The notes beneath the pieces are model-generated. The model worked only from the letters and a program-made list of their open reading frames with translations. It made no database searches and had not been told where the DNA came from. A stretch of 64,000 bases of DNA from Chondrus crispus (Eukaryota > Rhodophyta > Florideophyceae > Gigartinales > Gigartinaceae): the NCBI RefSeq assembly GCF_000350225.1, contig NW_005178992.1, positions 549,360 to 613,359 on the forward strand, given 5' to 3'. Shown here piece by piece: positions 51,213 to 62,575 of the stretch (its first letter is position 1; each line of letters begins with the position of its first letter). A program made the position numbers and the translations under genes.

Positions 51213-52115
51213 ATGTCACCACTGCGTTGTGGAGGCGCAGCGCCGAGCCCGTCATTGCGCTGGGTGTCAGGGGGCCAGCAACGAGACTTGGGGACGTTGA
51301 GGGCGTGTATATATATGAGGACGGATAAGCTTGTCAGGTTGGATGATTTGATCACAAGGGAACTGCCAGGAGGAGGGGGAGGGGTCACCGAGGCGGCGGG
51401 TTGGGTTGCGTTGGACGAAGAGCAAGTGGTGGGGGAGAATGGGAGATCAGGTGGAAGGGCAGCGCGGCGAAGCGGCTTTCAGAAGGGTACGTCCACTATC
51501 ACTTGTTTTCTTCGCGATATTTTCCTGTCGGATGACCGCCGAACTGACATGGTCATCAAATGTAATTTTCGACAATTCGGCAGAATCCAAGCAGAGTTTG
51601 ATGCTTTTGTGAAGACAGTTGAAGATGTCATGGCTGATGCAGAAATGGAGTCTGCGAGCGTTGACGCGGTTTTGCGGGACATTGCGGCGATGAAAACGAT
51701 TGATCCTGTTCTTGTTCTTGCGCAACTAGTGGTCCTAATTTGCAGCAGCATGGTTCACGAAAACGCAGGAGCATCTGGGCGTACTGAAATACCGTATCAC
51801 GCGACACGGCTGATCTATGCCATATGCTATCAAGAAACACATTTCGGAATTGAGGCTTACTATGGCCAAATCCTAGCGCCGTTTCTAAGGTGCCTACTCG
51901 GACGTCGGTTGGGGAGAGGGGATCATTGGCCTCGCGGCGACGTACTTGGAGACAGAGTGAGTGAGGGTGGCAATGTCGTCCAGCAGACAGACAAGCTCAC
52001 CTGTGCGGTCAGTCGGGTCGCGACGGAAGAAGGCGCCGACGTGCGAGGGGAAAACGGTGGCGGACATGTCGGGCGGGGAAGGGAAGAGGACGTGTGTGGG
52101 CGGGTGGCTCATTGA
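51213..52115 (+). CDS. hypothetical protein, core region credible
   Basis: A 300-residue frame from an ATG at 51,213. The part at about 51,487-51,890 looks like real protein (CFLRDIFLSDDRRTDMV, FDAFVKTVEDVMADAEME, ATRLIYAICYQETHFGIEAY). The first 85 and last 75 residues are Gly/Arg-rich. The last part is antisense to a more protein-like minus-strand frame (MSATVFPSHVGAFFRRD, 52,070 downward). The true exon limits are therefore uncertain. A TATA-like tatatatat lies at 51,306. No family is recognised. Confidence 0.35.
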   Translation: MSPLRCGGAAPSPSLRWVSGGQQRDLGTLRACIYMRTDKLVRLDDLITRELPGGGGGVTEAAGWVALDEEQVVGENGRSGGRAARRSGFQKGTSTITCFLRDIFLSDDRRTDMVIKCNFRQFGRIQAEFDAFVKTVEDVMADAEMESASVDAVLRDIAAMKTIDPVLVLAQLVVLICSSMVHENAGASGRTEIPYHATRLIYAICYQETHFGIEAYYGQILAPFLRCLLGRRLGRGDHWPRGDVLGDRVSEGGNVVQQTDKLTCAVSRVATEEGADVRGENGGGHVGRGREEDVCGRVAH

Positions 52116-52119
52116 GGTC

Positions 52120-52936
52120 GGGGCGCCAGCTCGGAAAGACTGGCGCTCAGTGAGGTGACGACGTGGGACATGGTGCGAGACGGAAAGTTGGGAAGGCTGC
52201 GGGAAAGGTGGAGAATGGGGGAAGGATGAGGTCTGTTGTGCTCCTTGATCTGAAAGTTTGTTTAAAGGTCGGGAATTCGAGGAGAGTTGTTGGTGGATGG
52301 ATAGGTGATTGGAGGCTGCAGATGATCAACGTGGCTAGCGAATGGGACAAATACGCGGCCATGAGCGGCAGTATGAAGGTCGAACGGAACGGCTCTGGGA
52401 AGTTGTATGCAGAAGTGACGGATGTGCGCACTGCGCGTCCCGGATGCTGCCATGTCTTAACCTCCTCCTCCCTCATCCATTTGTCCCCACCGCAGCCGCC
52501 CGGCCCCCCCTTCCTCCCCCCCTACGGAACCCATCTTCGTTGCCGTGTTTTACTTTCTAAACTCTAAACTCACCCCCCCCCGCGGCACCGTCACCCTCTG
52601 CTCCACTGCCGCCCTACCGTTATCTGCGTTCAGTGCGCTGAGGTACACACATATAAGACCGCCATCTACTTGACGCATCTCTGCCACTGATCCAGCTTCC
52701 CGCCCATGTTCAATCTGAATTAGTCGGCAGCCCTTATGAAGGCAGAGTGAGGGGCTGCCGTCCCGTGTTGACTATCAGCTGAAGCCTCGTCCATGGTTGC
52801 AGCTCCCTTAAATCCACCCTCGACTGAATCATGCGTACTGCTTTGGTTGTATCTCAGTTAATGATAATGATTTTCATTGAAAGTGTAAGGATCAAGCTCT
52901 TCAAAGGTCATTGGATTGGAAATTGGAACATGACTC
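52120..52936. other. no recognised gene
   Basis: Short frames only, with a C-rich stretch (52,490-52,610) and a tataagac-type element at 52,651. Confidence 0.3.
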
Positions 52937-53368
52937 ATGTCCCGGTCTGGCGTGTTTTTTACGTTCTTGATAGTCGCACAGGCCATGTTCTCTTTATTTC
53001 GTCAGAAGAAATGGTGCCCATACTATACCGCCAGACTTTGTCTCAGCTTCGCTCATGTTATTGTCTACAACTACCAATACTTTGTAGATCCCAAGATCGA
53101 TGTTCTTATATCGAAGAACCTTGAACGAGAAAACATTCTAGACATCAGTCTGTCTGCAGCTTTCATGCTTAACCGCGTCCCTTTTGATGAAGGAGAGGGG
53201 GGAGAACTCTACGCCACTCTTGGAAAATGCTTTCCTCGATTGTTAGTCCGGCAACACAGATCGATCCTCTGTTTCGGCGTAAGTGTTGCGCCCCCTCTTC
53301 TTCAAGCAGAAATGCCAAAACCACCTCCTCCGCAAGGGTTTGCCACCTCGGAGTCTGAGTCTCAATGA
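52937..53368 (+). CDS. hypothetical protein (antisense-overlapping frame)
   Basis: 143 residues from an ATG. The N-terminus is hydrophobic (GVFFTFLIVAQAMFSLF), followed by CLSFAHVIVYNYQYFVDPK and an ordinary mixed stretch. Its last 200 bases overlap the end of the minus-strand gene at 53,169-53,678. Convergent genes could overlap in their tails, but the Pro-rich end here is probably antisense of the other gene. Confidence 0.35.
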   Translation: MSRSGVFFTFLIVAQAMFSLFRQKKWCPYYTARLCLSFAHVIVYNYQYFVDPKIDVLISKNLERENILDISLSAAFMLNRVPFDEGEGGELYATLGKCFPRLLVRQHRSILCFGVSVAPPLLQAEMPKPPPPQGFATSESESQ

Positions 53369-53678
53369 AAGTACCATCAAAAGCACCACCACTACGACCG
53401 AACCCAGCCACCTCACCATCCCAATAATCATCAATCCCCCCTAGTTGCCCGCTTATCTCTAAATAGGTTATGTAACTCGCATAGACGTCCACATGTTGAT
53501 CGGCAGTAGGAATTATGTCTTCGCCATTGCAGGAGGCCGCACTAGATCCGTCGCTCTCCTCGGTGTCAGAGACGGAGGCCAATTCCTCTGTGACCATTGG
53601 GACGGCAGCAGAATCTGTAGGAGGCCCCAAAATCACTTCCAACTCGGCAGCGAACGTAACTTTCTTCAAGTTTCCCAT
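53169..53678 (-). CDS. acidic hypothetical protein with an RVxF-like motif
   Basis: 169 residues from the ATG at 53,678 (MGNLKKVTFAAELE). KKVTF fits the [R/K]VxF docking motif for protein phosphatase 1, though such short motifs arise by chance. An acidic, Ser-rich linker (SVSDTEESDGSS) and a helical second half follow. No family is recognised. Confidence 0.45.
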   Translation of the reverse strand: MGNLKKVTFAAELEVILGPPTDSAAVPMVTEELASVSDTEESDGSSAASCNGEDIIPTADQHVDVYASYITYLEISGQLGGIDDYWDGEVAGFGRSGGAFDGTFIETQTPRWQTLAEEVVLAFLLEEEGAQHLRRNRGSICVAGLTIEESIFQEWRRVLPPLLHQKGRG

Positions 53679-53699
53679 TTCTCAAAAAACAAAAGAGCC

Positions 53700-54612
53700 T
53701 GAGACGGTGGGCAAGGAGAAGATGTCGCGATCCGCGTTGTGTGGGGTTTTTGAGCACGCGACGACAAGTTGGCCGACAGATATGAAGACCAAGCGTATTC
53801 AATAGCACTTTCTTCGTCGATGAGAACCGAGGGACACGAAGTGCTAGGGCTGGCAGCAGTCCCCTGCGGGACGGAGGGTGCCTCGCATAAGACGGATGCG
53901 CCACGTAACCTTCCGTCTGCGTCGGAGCCGATGGCAGCGGGGCTGCGCCAGTGTGTACAGAGCATCGCTGGACGGATTGGATCACAGGAACTGATGCCGC
54001 ATCGCCTCAACGAGGTGCAGTTTCAAATTACTCACCCCTCACCCACGGAAACATCGGAGATGCCGTGTCACAAGGGATTCGGGGAGATTACGGGGATTTG
54101 GACACTACGGTCGTGATACGATAGAAATGATGAGGGGGTTTGCTACTTCTCTGCTGAGCGGAAGGCAGGGAGAGATTAGCGGATTAGGGTTGGAAGGAAG
54201 GAAAAGGCTTTAGTTGATTTTTGTAATGTGGGATCATGCTGTCTTTGTCGTTGAATAATTTTTTTTCATGTTTCAGAGTGTGCAATGACGCACGTAGTGT
54301 CGGTATGGTTCGAAGTGAAAGTGCAGTTGAGGCTTTCGTCCCGCTGCAGTACGATCGAGATGACAGGATCCACATGAACGCCACCTGCATAGAGCATTGC
54401 GACTGAGACATGTGCAACAACCTATTTTGCGATTTTGGGAATGGGACATGAAATGGTCCTTACATACGATCTCGATCCTGAGCAAGTTGCCGACAGAGGG
54501 GGGTCTCAGATGGCGTGGAATAATTGTGGTTTTGGTTTTACCGGCATAAATTGATTTCGCGATCGTCTCGCCGCCGCTTGTTCCCAGCTTACGGTCCAAC
54601 CTTTTTTTGTCA
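53700..54612. other. no recognised gene
   Basis: Short competing frames only. It includes gagattagcggattagggtt (54,170-54,190), a telomere-like patch. Confidence 0.3.
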
Positions 54613-54900
54613 CTGCGTCGTGAACACCTCCTCTGTCATGCATTAACCCTCACAGACGCCCCCCGTTCTTCCCAACTCCCTCCCTTCCTATTCTCTATCG
54701 GAAACTCTCTTCGAGTCAATACACTAGTTTTATCGCCGTCATCCGCCCTGCCTATCGCCTAACTCTCTCAATTGTGACATGCCGCGTCTTGAACACCTCC
54801 TCTGTCATGCATTAACCCTTACAGACGCCCCCCGTTCTCCCCAACTCCCTCCCTTTCTATTCTCTATCGGAAACTCTCTTCGAGTCAGTACACTCGTTCT
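54613..54900. repeat. direct duplication, about 115 bp, offset 169 bp
   Basis: gaacacctcctctgtcatgc, attaaccctcacagacgccc and the tattctctatcggaaactct / cttcgagtca segments occur at 54,622-54,730 and again at 54,791-54,900 with few changes. It lies just beyond the 3' end of the recombinase gene. Confidence 0.75.
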
Positions 54901-55114
54901 AAGGACGATGGAATGTGCAGCCGGCAGCAGGGGGATGGGAATTTCAGTGGTGCAATGTAACAGACAGGAAGTGGAGGAGGGCTGGGCTTGGACTGAGGGA
55001 CGGGGGGGGGAGGGAGGGGGAAAGAGGAGTCGGAAGGGTGTGAAATGTGGGAGACGAAGGGGCAAGCAAAACGTTTACGGGTGTCTGTCCCGACCTGCAG
55101 AAGGTCGGATGACT

Positions 55115-56740
55115 CTATGCGAAGAAACCAGGAGCATCATCTTCGTTTTCGACTAGGTCTATCGTCTCCTCCGTATCATCAGGGTTGGTTGTGACAGCGA
55201 GAGCTCTGATCAATGCCTTGGCAGTATCAAGGTAGTCGGTGTGGTCCAGGCCGATGTAGGTGGAACGGAGCTGGTCTACGGAGGTATTCATTTGCGTAGA
55301 CAATGTATCCAGAAACGCTGCTTCATCCAGGTTGGGGAAGATTTTTTTCTCGCGATAACTGTGCATCATCATTGTTCCATAGCTAGATCTCAGCATCATA
55401 ACCGTCATGTCAGCGAGGGTGGGTTCTGACATGCGGAGGAACGCCTGAAATGTCTTTGTGACTTGTGGGGTAATCAGACTATGTCCATTTTCGGTATGAA
55501 TGAGTAGGGATTTGTGGACAAGGTCGGACTCATCCTTTTCAGCTTGGTCAATTATTGCAGGGCGGACAGTGGAGCAATGAAATCGGACGTATTTGAGAAC
55601 ATATGAAGGAAAAAGAACAAACGGCATTCGCAAGGATCGGCTTGTCTTCTCCTTGACCGTGCTCATTTCAATGAAACCCTGCTCCCGCGCTCTTTGCGTC
55701 ATGTCTGTCAATTCGCTTGACGAAGGCAGTTGCAACTGCGTGTATACTTGGGGTCGTTGACCCCCGCCGGTCAACACAAGAAGGTTGATTAAATTCATGC
55801 ACCACTTATTTTTGGTCCTACCTTCCCGGAAAACCGTGGTGACGGCAGCGGTCACCCCGTGGTCAACTGTGTGACTATCAAAAGATGCGAGAATAGAATC
55901 CAATGCATGTCGGATTTTTTGCTTGCAACGAGAAAAATCCTGTGGCATGAAAATTGCGGCCCGCGCTATGCGATCGTCTATGACGCGACGATCGGTAGCG
56001 CGTTGCCTTCCTAGCACTTTCTGAACATTGAAAATGGAACGGAGATGTATGCGGCTTCGTTCTGCTTCAGCAGCGTAGACAACGCTTCTTCCTTGAAAGT
56101 ACAATTTGGCGTGCTCGGAAATTTTTTTCAAGTGAAAAGCTTTTGTCATGACAGTTGTACAGACAGCCCTGACGCGATAATGTGAAATGAGGAGATCTAC
56201 TGTGTCCTTGTCGCATATTGCTTCGAATAGCTTCCCTGGCATCCATACCGATTCCACCTCCAAGACGTTACAAACCACACACAGCCGCAGCAGCTGCCCC
56301 GCCGCGATACAGAGCTGCTTGGAGGACCCATCGCTTCCTCCCCCCGAGATTTTTGGCTCGTATTCAATACGGTATATCTCTCTCAGATCGCTATTATTAT
56401 CTTCACAAACAGAAATCCCCTTATACGCAGCGCGTCCTTGTCCGATTACGCCATGATCTTTCAAGGTTGCTTCTTCGCAAGAGAAGTAATCGGGGTGGTC
56501 CCGCAACAGATTATGAACGCTATGGCTCCAAGCCTCTTCCAATGAGAGGCCTGCAGTTACACGTATAGAGACCGCAGGACCCCCCACTCCCTGTTGACGT
56601 TGGGCAGATTTCGTACCAAGACGGCGTGTCGTGCGTCGTTGTATGATCTGGGCATGGTTCTTTCGAACCATGTCGAGATCATTGTTGGCCTTCGTAAATT
56701 GAGTTGGAGTCGCTTCACCACGGACATCGTCCATATCCAT
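55115..56740 (-). CDS. Crypton-like tyrosine recombinase
   Basis: 541 residues from the ATG at 56,740. Tyrosine recombinases cut and join DNA through a covalent phosphotyrosine. In order I see box I LVLTGGGQRPQVYTQL (Arg329), a hairpin lysine VKEKTSRSLRMP (Lys365), box II MTVMMLRSSYGTMMM (Arg451) and the C-terminal Tyr495 in STYIG. The box II His position is Met, and the usual GH before the tyrosine reads MNTS. These changes occur in some transposon-encoded recombinases but lower certainty. The true start may be upstream at 56,970 (MDPTTKKRGAG). A Lys-rich nuclear-signal segment there is in another frame and joins this one if a 7-base A run (56,900-56,906 on the plus strand) had one more base. 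The length fits Crypton recombinases. Confidence 0.55.
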   Translation of the reverse strand: MDMDDVRGEATPTQFTKANNDLDMVRKNHAQIIQRRTTRRLGTKSAQRQQGVGGPAVSIRVTAGLSLEEAWSHSVHNLLRDHPDYFSCEEATLKDHGVIGQGRAAYKGISVCEDNNSDLREIYRIEYEPKISGGGSDGSSKQLCIAAGQLLRLCVVCNVLEVESVWMPGKLFEAICDKDTVDLLISHYRVRAVCTTVMTKAFHLKKISEHAKLYFQGRSVVYAAEAERSRIHLRSIFNVQKVLGRQRATDRRVIDDRIARAAIFMPQDFSRCKQKIRHALDSILASFDSHTVDHGVTAAVTTVFREGRTKNKWCMNLINLLVLTGGGQRPQVYTQLQLPSSSELTDMTQRAREQGFIEMSTVKEKTSRSLRMPFVLFPSYVLKYVRFHCSTVRPAIIDQAEKDESDLVHKSLLIHTENGHSLITPQVTKTFQAFLRMSEPTLADMTVMMLRSSYGTMMMHSYREKKIFPNLDEAAFLDTLSTQMNTSVDQLRSTYIGLDHTDYLDTAKALIRALAVTTNPDDTEETIDLVENEDDAPGFFA

Positions 56741-57036
56741 GTGTAATGACTGCCCGTCATCTTCGGAAATATCGGTGAAGGAGGGAGGGGCGCACGGCGA
56801 AACTGTAGCGGAAAAACTTGGGGCTGTACGTACTGGTGTGACTGGGGATACGAGTTTCCCCGCAGCAGCATCTGTCTTCTTCTTGCTTTTCGTCTTGCTT
56901 TTTTTGTCTTTTTGCGTTTGGAAGACTCTTTACCCGGGCCTGCACCCCTTTTTTTTGTCGTCGGATCCATTGTGCGACGGAAAGCTCTAGAGGATTTAGG
57001 GAGCACAGGAGGAAAGGAAACGGGACTACGATTCGC

Positions 57037-57046
57037 ATATATATAG
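57037..57046 (-). promoter_or_regulatory. TATA box for the recombinase gene
   Basis: ctatatatatg on the minus strand, about 70 bp before the upstream ATG at 56,970, supports that ATG as the original start. Confidence 0.45.
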
Positions 57047-57134
57047 GGAAATGGCAATACACACTTGAGAAGTATCGTGGTTCCACGTGAAAAAACCGCG
57101 GCAAATTCAAATCAGAGTACAACAGTGTTGCGGG

Positions 57135-57887
57135 CCATGTGGGTATCCGTGTCTGTGTGTGTCGTCACGTGTTCGTTTTTGGGCCATTTCAGGATGTCGA
57201 TTCTTTGATAAATCTGTTCTGGTCTCGAATGAGGTTTTCGGACAACGCGGATGAAATTGACGGAGGAAATGAGTCGTCGGATGGGGAAGGTGAAAATGGG
57301 CAATCTGGAGAAGACGTCGGGTGAAGCTGTCGATCAGAGTTTGCAAAGGTCGCAATTGCAAGTCGTACAGGGGGGGAGGGTGGGCAAGGGCATTCTGTCT
57401 GAAAAGTCGAAAGACGGAAGGTTGAAGAGGAGAGCGGACTTTGCAGGACGAGGTGGAGACGGAAGCAGTGAAGCTGCAGTGAAGCTGGTTCGGACAGCGT
57501 AGAAGAAGATGACGTGAGCGGCGAGGAGGGAGATGATTGCAGTGTAGTGTAGGGTCTTCAGTAGAATTCAAGAACCAGTCCCCGAAGCACGGCGAAGCCG
57601 CAAATGATTCATCCGACGAAAGCGGCAGTTCTAGTGAAGACAAAAATGAGGATGCCGCAGCGAACTTGAAGATGTCATTGTCGCTATCAACAGCCGTCGC
57701 AAAGTACATTTACAAGAAAGATACGAAGAGATCTCAGGACGGAGGAAATGTCAGCGAGGAGGACGAGTCTGATGTCGAAGGCTGTAGTCCAGAAGAAGAT
57801 AATAATTTTTTTCTCACCAAAGCGGAGGAGAAGGCATGCCGAAACCGGGAACAAGAACGAATTGCTGTTCCCGACAAGCGTACTTGA
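57135..57887 (+). pseudogene. acidic Ser-rich protein, broken
   Basis: Several plus-strand frames carry the same type of acidic, serine-rich sequence (ESSDGEGENGQSGEDVG near 57,310; DDVSGEEGDDCS near 57,530; DSSDESGSSSEDKNEDA near 57,640; SEEDESDVEGCSPEEDN near 57,790), separated by stops and frame changes. This looks like one decayed gene. The last piece is the longest (57,537-57,887). No family is recognised. Confidence 0.35.
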
Positions 57888-57888
57888 C

Positions 57889-57953
57889 GAGATAACACGT
57901 TTAATCCTGAATGCCGGGAAAAATTGGATCTCTAATAAAAAATTGTGTGGCCG
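57889..57953. repeat. short dispersed repeat, copy 2
   Basis: Related to 50,713-50,778. In both places it follows the end of an open frame. Confidence 0.6.
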
Positions 57954-59655
57954 CCCTAGACGGCAACGTGTCGGAACTGGCCAGTGCAATATAAGCGCTG
58001 GAGAATTGCAGAACGACGAGGACGACGACAGTGTGATAGACCGGAATTTGGAGGATGTTGAAACCGGACATGGTCATCGGGCGAAGGCACCTCCAGTAGT
58101 TTTCAAACGAAACTGGAGAAGAAAGCAACTCGGACGGTGACATTGATGATTTCGGTAGACGGAAAGTCCAGCAGAAAGAAGAGTTGAATACTGAATGAGA
58201 TAAGCGAGACGGCTTCTCCGAGCGGGAAAAGAGAGGCGTAGACAACGAATAAAGTGTTCCGTTGAACTGACATACACGTTCCTTCAGAAGGGGATTAGGG
58301 GCTAGCTGCCGGATCGTGGTTGATTTCTTGCGACGCGGACTTTAAACACCGCCTGCTCCGTTGTTGCTAGCTTGCGATATGAGGAATACCTGCGTGTTGG
58401 CAATCTTTGTGTCGAGGCCAATGTAACCATTTCTGTTGCCGGCTTGGTCGCAATGAAGTTCCACAAAGTCATCTTAGCAACAATCGGTTCCCCAATACAT
58501 ATAAAATGGATCCTCCATATCTGGGAAATGTCCTTTGCTACTCTCCTGTACAGCAGTGATGCTAAAGATCCGGCATGCACGCCATCTGGTACAGCCTCAG
58601 CGCCCCTAAAAAAAAGTCGCCGAAGACTGGATCGCAGACACGGCCATGCCAGAGATGCCTTCCTTTTCCTTGATCTGTGCGAAAACGTTCGCATGAAGAC
58701 GTAAGCCCCTTTCACTGTTACGCACCGTTTGCAAGCTCTCCTATACGATGGCGTACATCAAAAGTACGAGGCGGTGTCGCGGAAGAATTTGTGCATGCCT
58801 CAAGTTCATCGCCTCTGAAACGTTCTTCATATCCGTATTCAACCAATAGAAGCACTGTGCACCTCCCAATGCGGCGCCAACCATAAACACATCGAGGCGG
58901 GAATGTAGTGTCATCTCGACTGCTAATCTGAGAGTGAACGTTTGACGGAGCAGGGGTTGTCAGTGGGCATGAAAGGGGCTGGGGACTGGGGACTGCTGTT
59001 GCCGGGCTTGCCACAGGGTTCATCAAAAATGTGAGCAGAGTTTATACAGTAATACATATCCCTTTCTTGCAGAGGTTGAACATCACTGTCCGTTGTCACT
59101 ACACAGGACAGCACCGTAGCACTTTTCAGAGTGGAAAATGTCCATCTTCAAACACCTTTAGCCATAACTTCTTTAAGATTGAATGGATGAAGATTTATGA
59201 GCACTGGACATAGTTTGAGTTCAGTTCCGAATGCCAAACGCTGGATATGAGAAGGAGATCTGTTCAGCTTCTACAGACGCGTACAGCAGTTAACGGGAGC
59301 CCCGTTTCGTTGTACTGGCTATTTTTTAAGTTACTCTTTCTCGCCAGAACTCAGTAAGAATGTATTATTTCCATTGAATTGAGAGTCATTCTCTGGATAA
59401 CTGAGACAGTAACCAAGGTCATTACGCGACGCAGAATACCACAATCACGCTGCCGATCTATTTCAGGACAAGGGCAGACGATGTTGAACGATTACAGCGT
59501 CAAAACGTATGTGAATGCAAATGGGGATGTGAGCTTGCCTGGATAGGAGGTTTGTTGGCGTTGGTTGGCTTCACTGAGCCACCGTTAATGAGGGGAGTGG
59601 ATTCAGCCTGTTCTAGGTTGACTTTGGGGGAGGGCCCTGCGCAAAGGGAAGTCCC
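57954..59655. other. no recognised gene
   Basis: Overlapping frames of 60-135 codons occur on both strands (for example a basic minus-strand frame 58,302-58,694). Their translations resemble no family and lack consistent starts. Confidence 0.3.
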
Positions 59656-60250
59656 GTAATCCGGCGGTGCGGAAACGTGATGATGACGTCATGCCCTGCA
59701 GTCTGCAGGGCATGACTCTGTATTGGGCGACCAATGATAAAAAGGGGATAAAATAGCAAAGAAAATATTTGAAATATACAAACACTGATCGCATTTGATT
59801 TGAAACATATAATTCATATTATGGTTTCATCGAACACGTCTTGTCGCGGGGGGCAGAAACGTGGTTATACAGTGTACAAAGAAAGACTGGCGTAGGGCGA
59901 TCATTGAGAAAAGGGGATAAATTATCGAAGAAAAACAGTGGAAAAACATGAACAAAAACTGTACGCATGTGATTTAGGACGTACCGTATATTTTCATAAT
60001 CAATTTGAATCCAACACGTCACACGCCGCCTGGAAACAAGATGACTACGTTGTGCTCTGTAGAGCATGACGTCCTTGTTACTAGAGAAAGTTTTGGAATA
60101 ATAAAAATAATGGCAACATTATATTGGTATATATATCAAATATTTTTCAAAAATACTACACGAACAAAGGCTGTACGATTTTCATTGAGGGCATATATTT
60201 TCATCACCAATTCGAACATTACACGTCATCCCGCATTATAGAAACATGAT
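59656..60250. repeat. diverged tandem units of about 180-190 bp
   Basis: Three to four units share a gaaacgtgatgatgacgtca-like start, an aaaaaggggataaa-like segment, a ctgtacgcatgtgattt-like segment and a catattttcat...caa..cgaacacgtc end. The units begin near 59,670, 59,850, 60,030 and 60,240. Confidence 0.55.
59688..59716. repeat. 13-bp-arm hairpin
   Basis: gtcatgccctgca, loop gtc, then the exact complement, within the first unit of the diverged array. Confidence 0.7.
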
Positions 60251-61185
60251 TACTACGTCATGGTCATTCATTTACTGAACGCGGTTGTGCAGTCGTACTG
60301 CGTACTGTTGATGCTTTAAAATTTATTATCAAGGGATGAGCCACCGCCCTCAACGGACAATTAAAAAATTAAAAAACCCAGTTGGCATAAACTAGGCGCA
60401 CTGCAAACAGAATACAAATCCTATTGTGGCGCCAATATGCCTATGCCCTTGCGTATTATTCGAAGGACTGGTTCATGCAGGAATTAAAAAAACAGAACTA
60501 TCCCACACATACCAGCTGATATGAGTGAATGTATTAAATTATCAAACTAAATGTAAGAATCACAACAATTTCACTTCTTTTAACTTTACGATGTTACGGT
60601 AGAGGAATGTAGTTACAATTATAGAACTTTACGACAAAATATCTTGTATGAACGAATAAGATCCGCCATTTATGTAAAAGGTGTATCACGTTTGTTCAAC
60701 ATACGTGTAGGGGTTGAAGGAAGGGAAAATGTTCACACGCTACATACCACTACCCTGACGTAACATGGGGATTACATGTGCAGCATGAACTTGGAGGATT
60801 TGATCCACATTTTCCGGATGAGAAACTGCCATGGCTACGCATAAACGTGCCAACCAAGCACATTGTAACGTGATCTCAACTGGGAAGATGTATCCCTACC
60901 AAAGCTGCAGTAGGGTAAAAAGCCGCAAAGAAAGAACTTCCATGATACCCCTTAATACGTACGTGCAGAACACTCTCAAGTATAGTAGGAAATGCATGAA
61001 CTGCAGCAAGGTGTATACCAACCCAACTAAAACCATCACTAATGTTTTGACAATCTGCAACGTACAATGTCATGCAGAGGCGTACTTTCTACAGCAATAA
61101 CGTAGAACAACCACCGCAAGCACTTGAAAGCTGCCAAAATGCAGAGTCACGTCCATTGACACAGCCTGCAAGAAGTATAACAAAT
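60251..61185. other. AT-rich region with one small open frame
   Basis: The only ATG-started frame of note is 60,831-61,100 (plus, 89 residues), with a CMNCSK...CNVQC cysteine arrangement that could suggest a small zinc site. With no other support I do not call it a gene. Confidence 0.25.
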
Positions 61186-61189
61186 TTAC

Positions 61190-61520
61190 CAGTGATTTAG
61201 GGCATTCAGCAGGTTTACGTGGTTTACCCAGTTTAGGTTGAGATTGGGTTTAGGTGGTTTACCAGGTTTAGGTTGAGATTGGGTTTAGGTGGTTTACCAG
61301 GTTTAGGTTGAGATTGGCTTTAGGTGGTTTACCAGGTTTAGGTTGAGATTGGCTTTAGGTGGTTTACCAGGTTTAGGTTGAGATTGGGTTTAGGGGATTA
61401 GGGATTTAGGGGATTAGGGGATATTTCCTTTTATAATATAGAGATTGGGATGATTAGGTGATTATGTGATTATGTGCTTAGGGGATTAGGGGTTTAGGGG
61501 TTTAGGGGATATTCGCTTAT
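61190..61520. repeat. telomere-like tract with a 43-bp tandem unit
   Basis: About five copies of gtttaggttgagattgggtt plus taggtggtttaccag are followed by ggggatttaggggattaggg-type units. It closely resembles the tract at 47,900-48,235 and directly precedes the right-edge helicase element. Confidence 0.7.
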
Positions 61521-62095
61521 ATACGTAATGACAAAAAACGTATCGTCCAGGCCTGATTCGACGTATGTGCGATTTTGGTACTGTCTACGGTATATGGCCC
61601 AAAACGTATCGTGCCGGGCGGTTTTAACGGCGACAGTTTTCTGGTGGGACGATACGTTTTAGGCCGATTTACACGGCGGCACCCCCATACGCGCTGTATT
61701 GGCAACATTGCTGTTGGGAATTTCTGACTAAAATTTTGCCGACGGCGGCGCACAGCCAATAAAATGTCAGTGCGCAAAATAGTTTTTGCCGTGTGCGATT
61801 AGAGGCGCATGAGCAATATTATTAACTTCATATTTTATCACGTACCGTGTCCCTCGTCTGGCAAGATTGTCAGATGCCCAAAACGTATCGTGCTGGGTGG
61901 GGCAATTACAGCAGGCAGATTTAGTGGCAGGGCCTTATACTGCACTGACGGCGTCGCAGTGCGCATGTACGAGTTACACAATAAGGCGGCGTAATTTATG
62001 TCCTGAACATCAAAGCTTTCTAAGTTATTTACTGCGCGAAATTGAAAAGCGCCGTATGCAGGTTTCGATGATCGTTGCCTCGACGACGCATTTTG

Positions 62096-62575
62096 GACGG
62101 GTGTGTCAGAGATTCGTTGGGGAGGGATGCGCGCACGATGCGTTCTGGAGAGGTGCGTCTAGGATGCGAGCTGAGGGGGTGCGAGAATGATGCGTTGGAA
62201 GGGGTGCCAGAATGCTACGTTAGAGAGGGGTGCGCTCGTGATGTGTTCTATAGGGGTGCGCTCATCATTCGTTTTAGAGGGATGCCAGAATGATACGTTC
62301 GAGAGGGGTGCGCCCACGACGCGTTCTAAGGGGGTGCCAGATTGATGCGTTCGGGAGGGGTGCGCCCATGATGCGGTCTAGAGGGGCGCGAGAACAATGC
62401 ATTTTGGAAGGGTGCAAGAATGATACGTTCGGGACGGGTGCGCCCACGATGCGTTCTGAAGGGGTGCGAGAATGATACGTTCGAGAGGGGTGCGCCCATG
62501 ATGCGTTCTGGAGGGGCGCGAGAACGATGCGTTTTGGAAGGGTGGGAGAATGATACTTTGGAGAGGGCTACTCGC
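62096..62575. repeat. minisatellite of about 26-34-bp units, second array
   Basis: Same array as 15,230-15,780 with fewer units, in the 3' flank of the helicase gene. The unit-number difference shows active expansion or contraction. Confidence 0.65.

Noticed and set aside
58302..58715. Basic minus-strand frame of about 131 codons
   Set aside because: A plus-strand frame of similar length overlaps it and neither has a family match or a promoter-like context.
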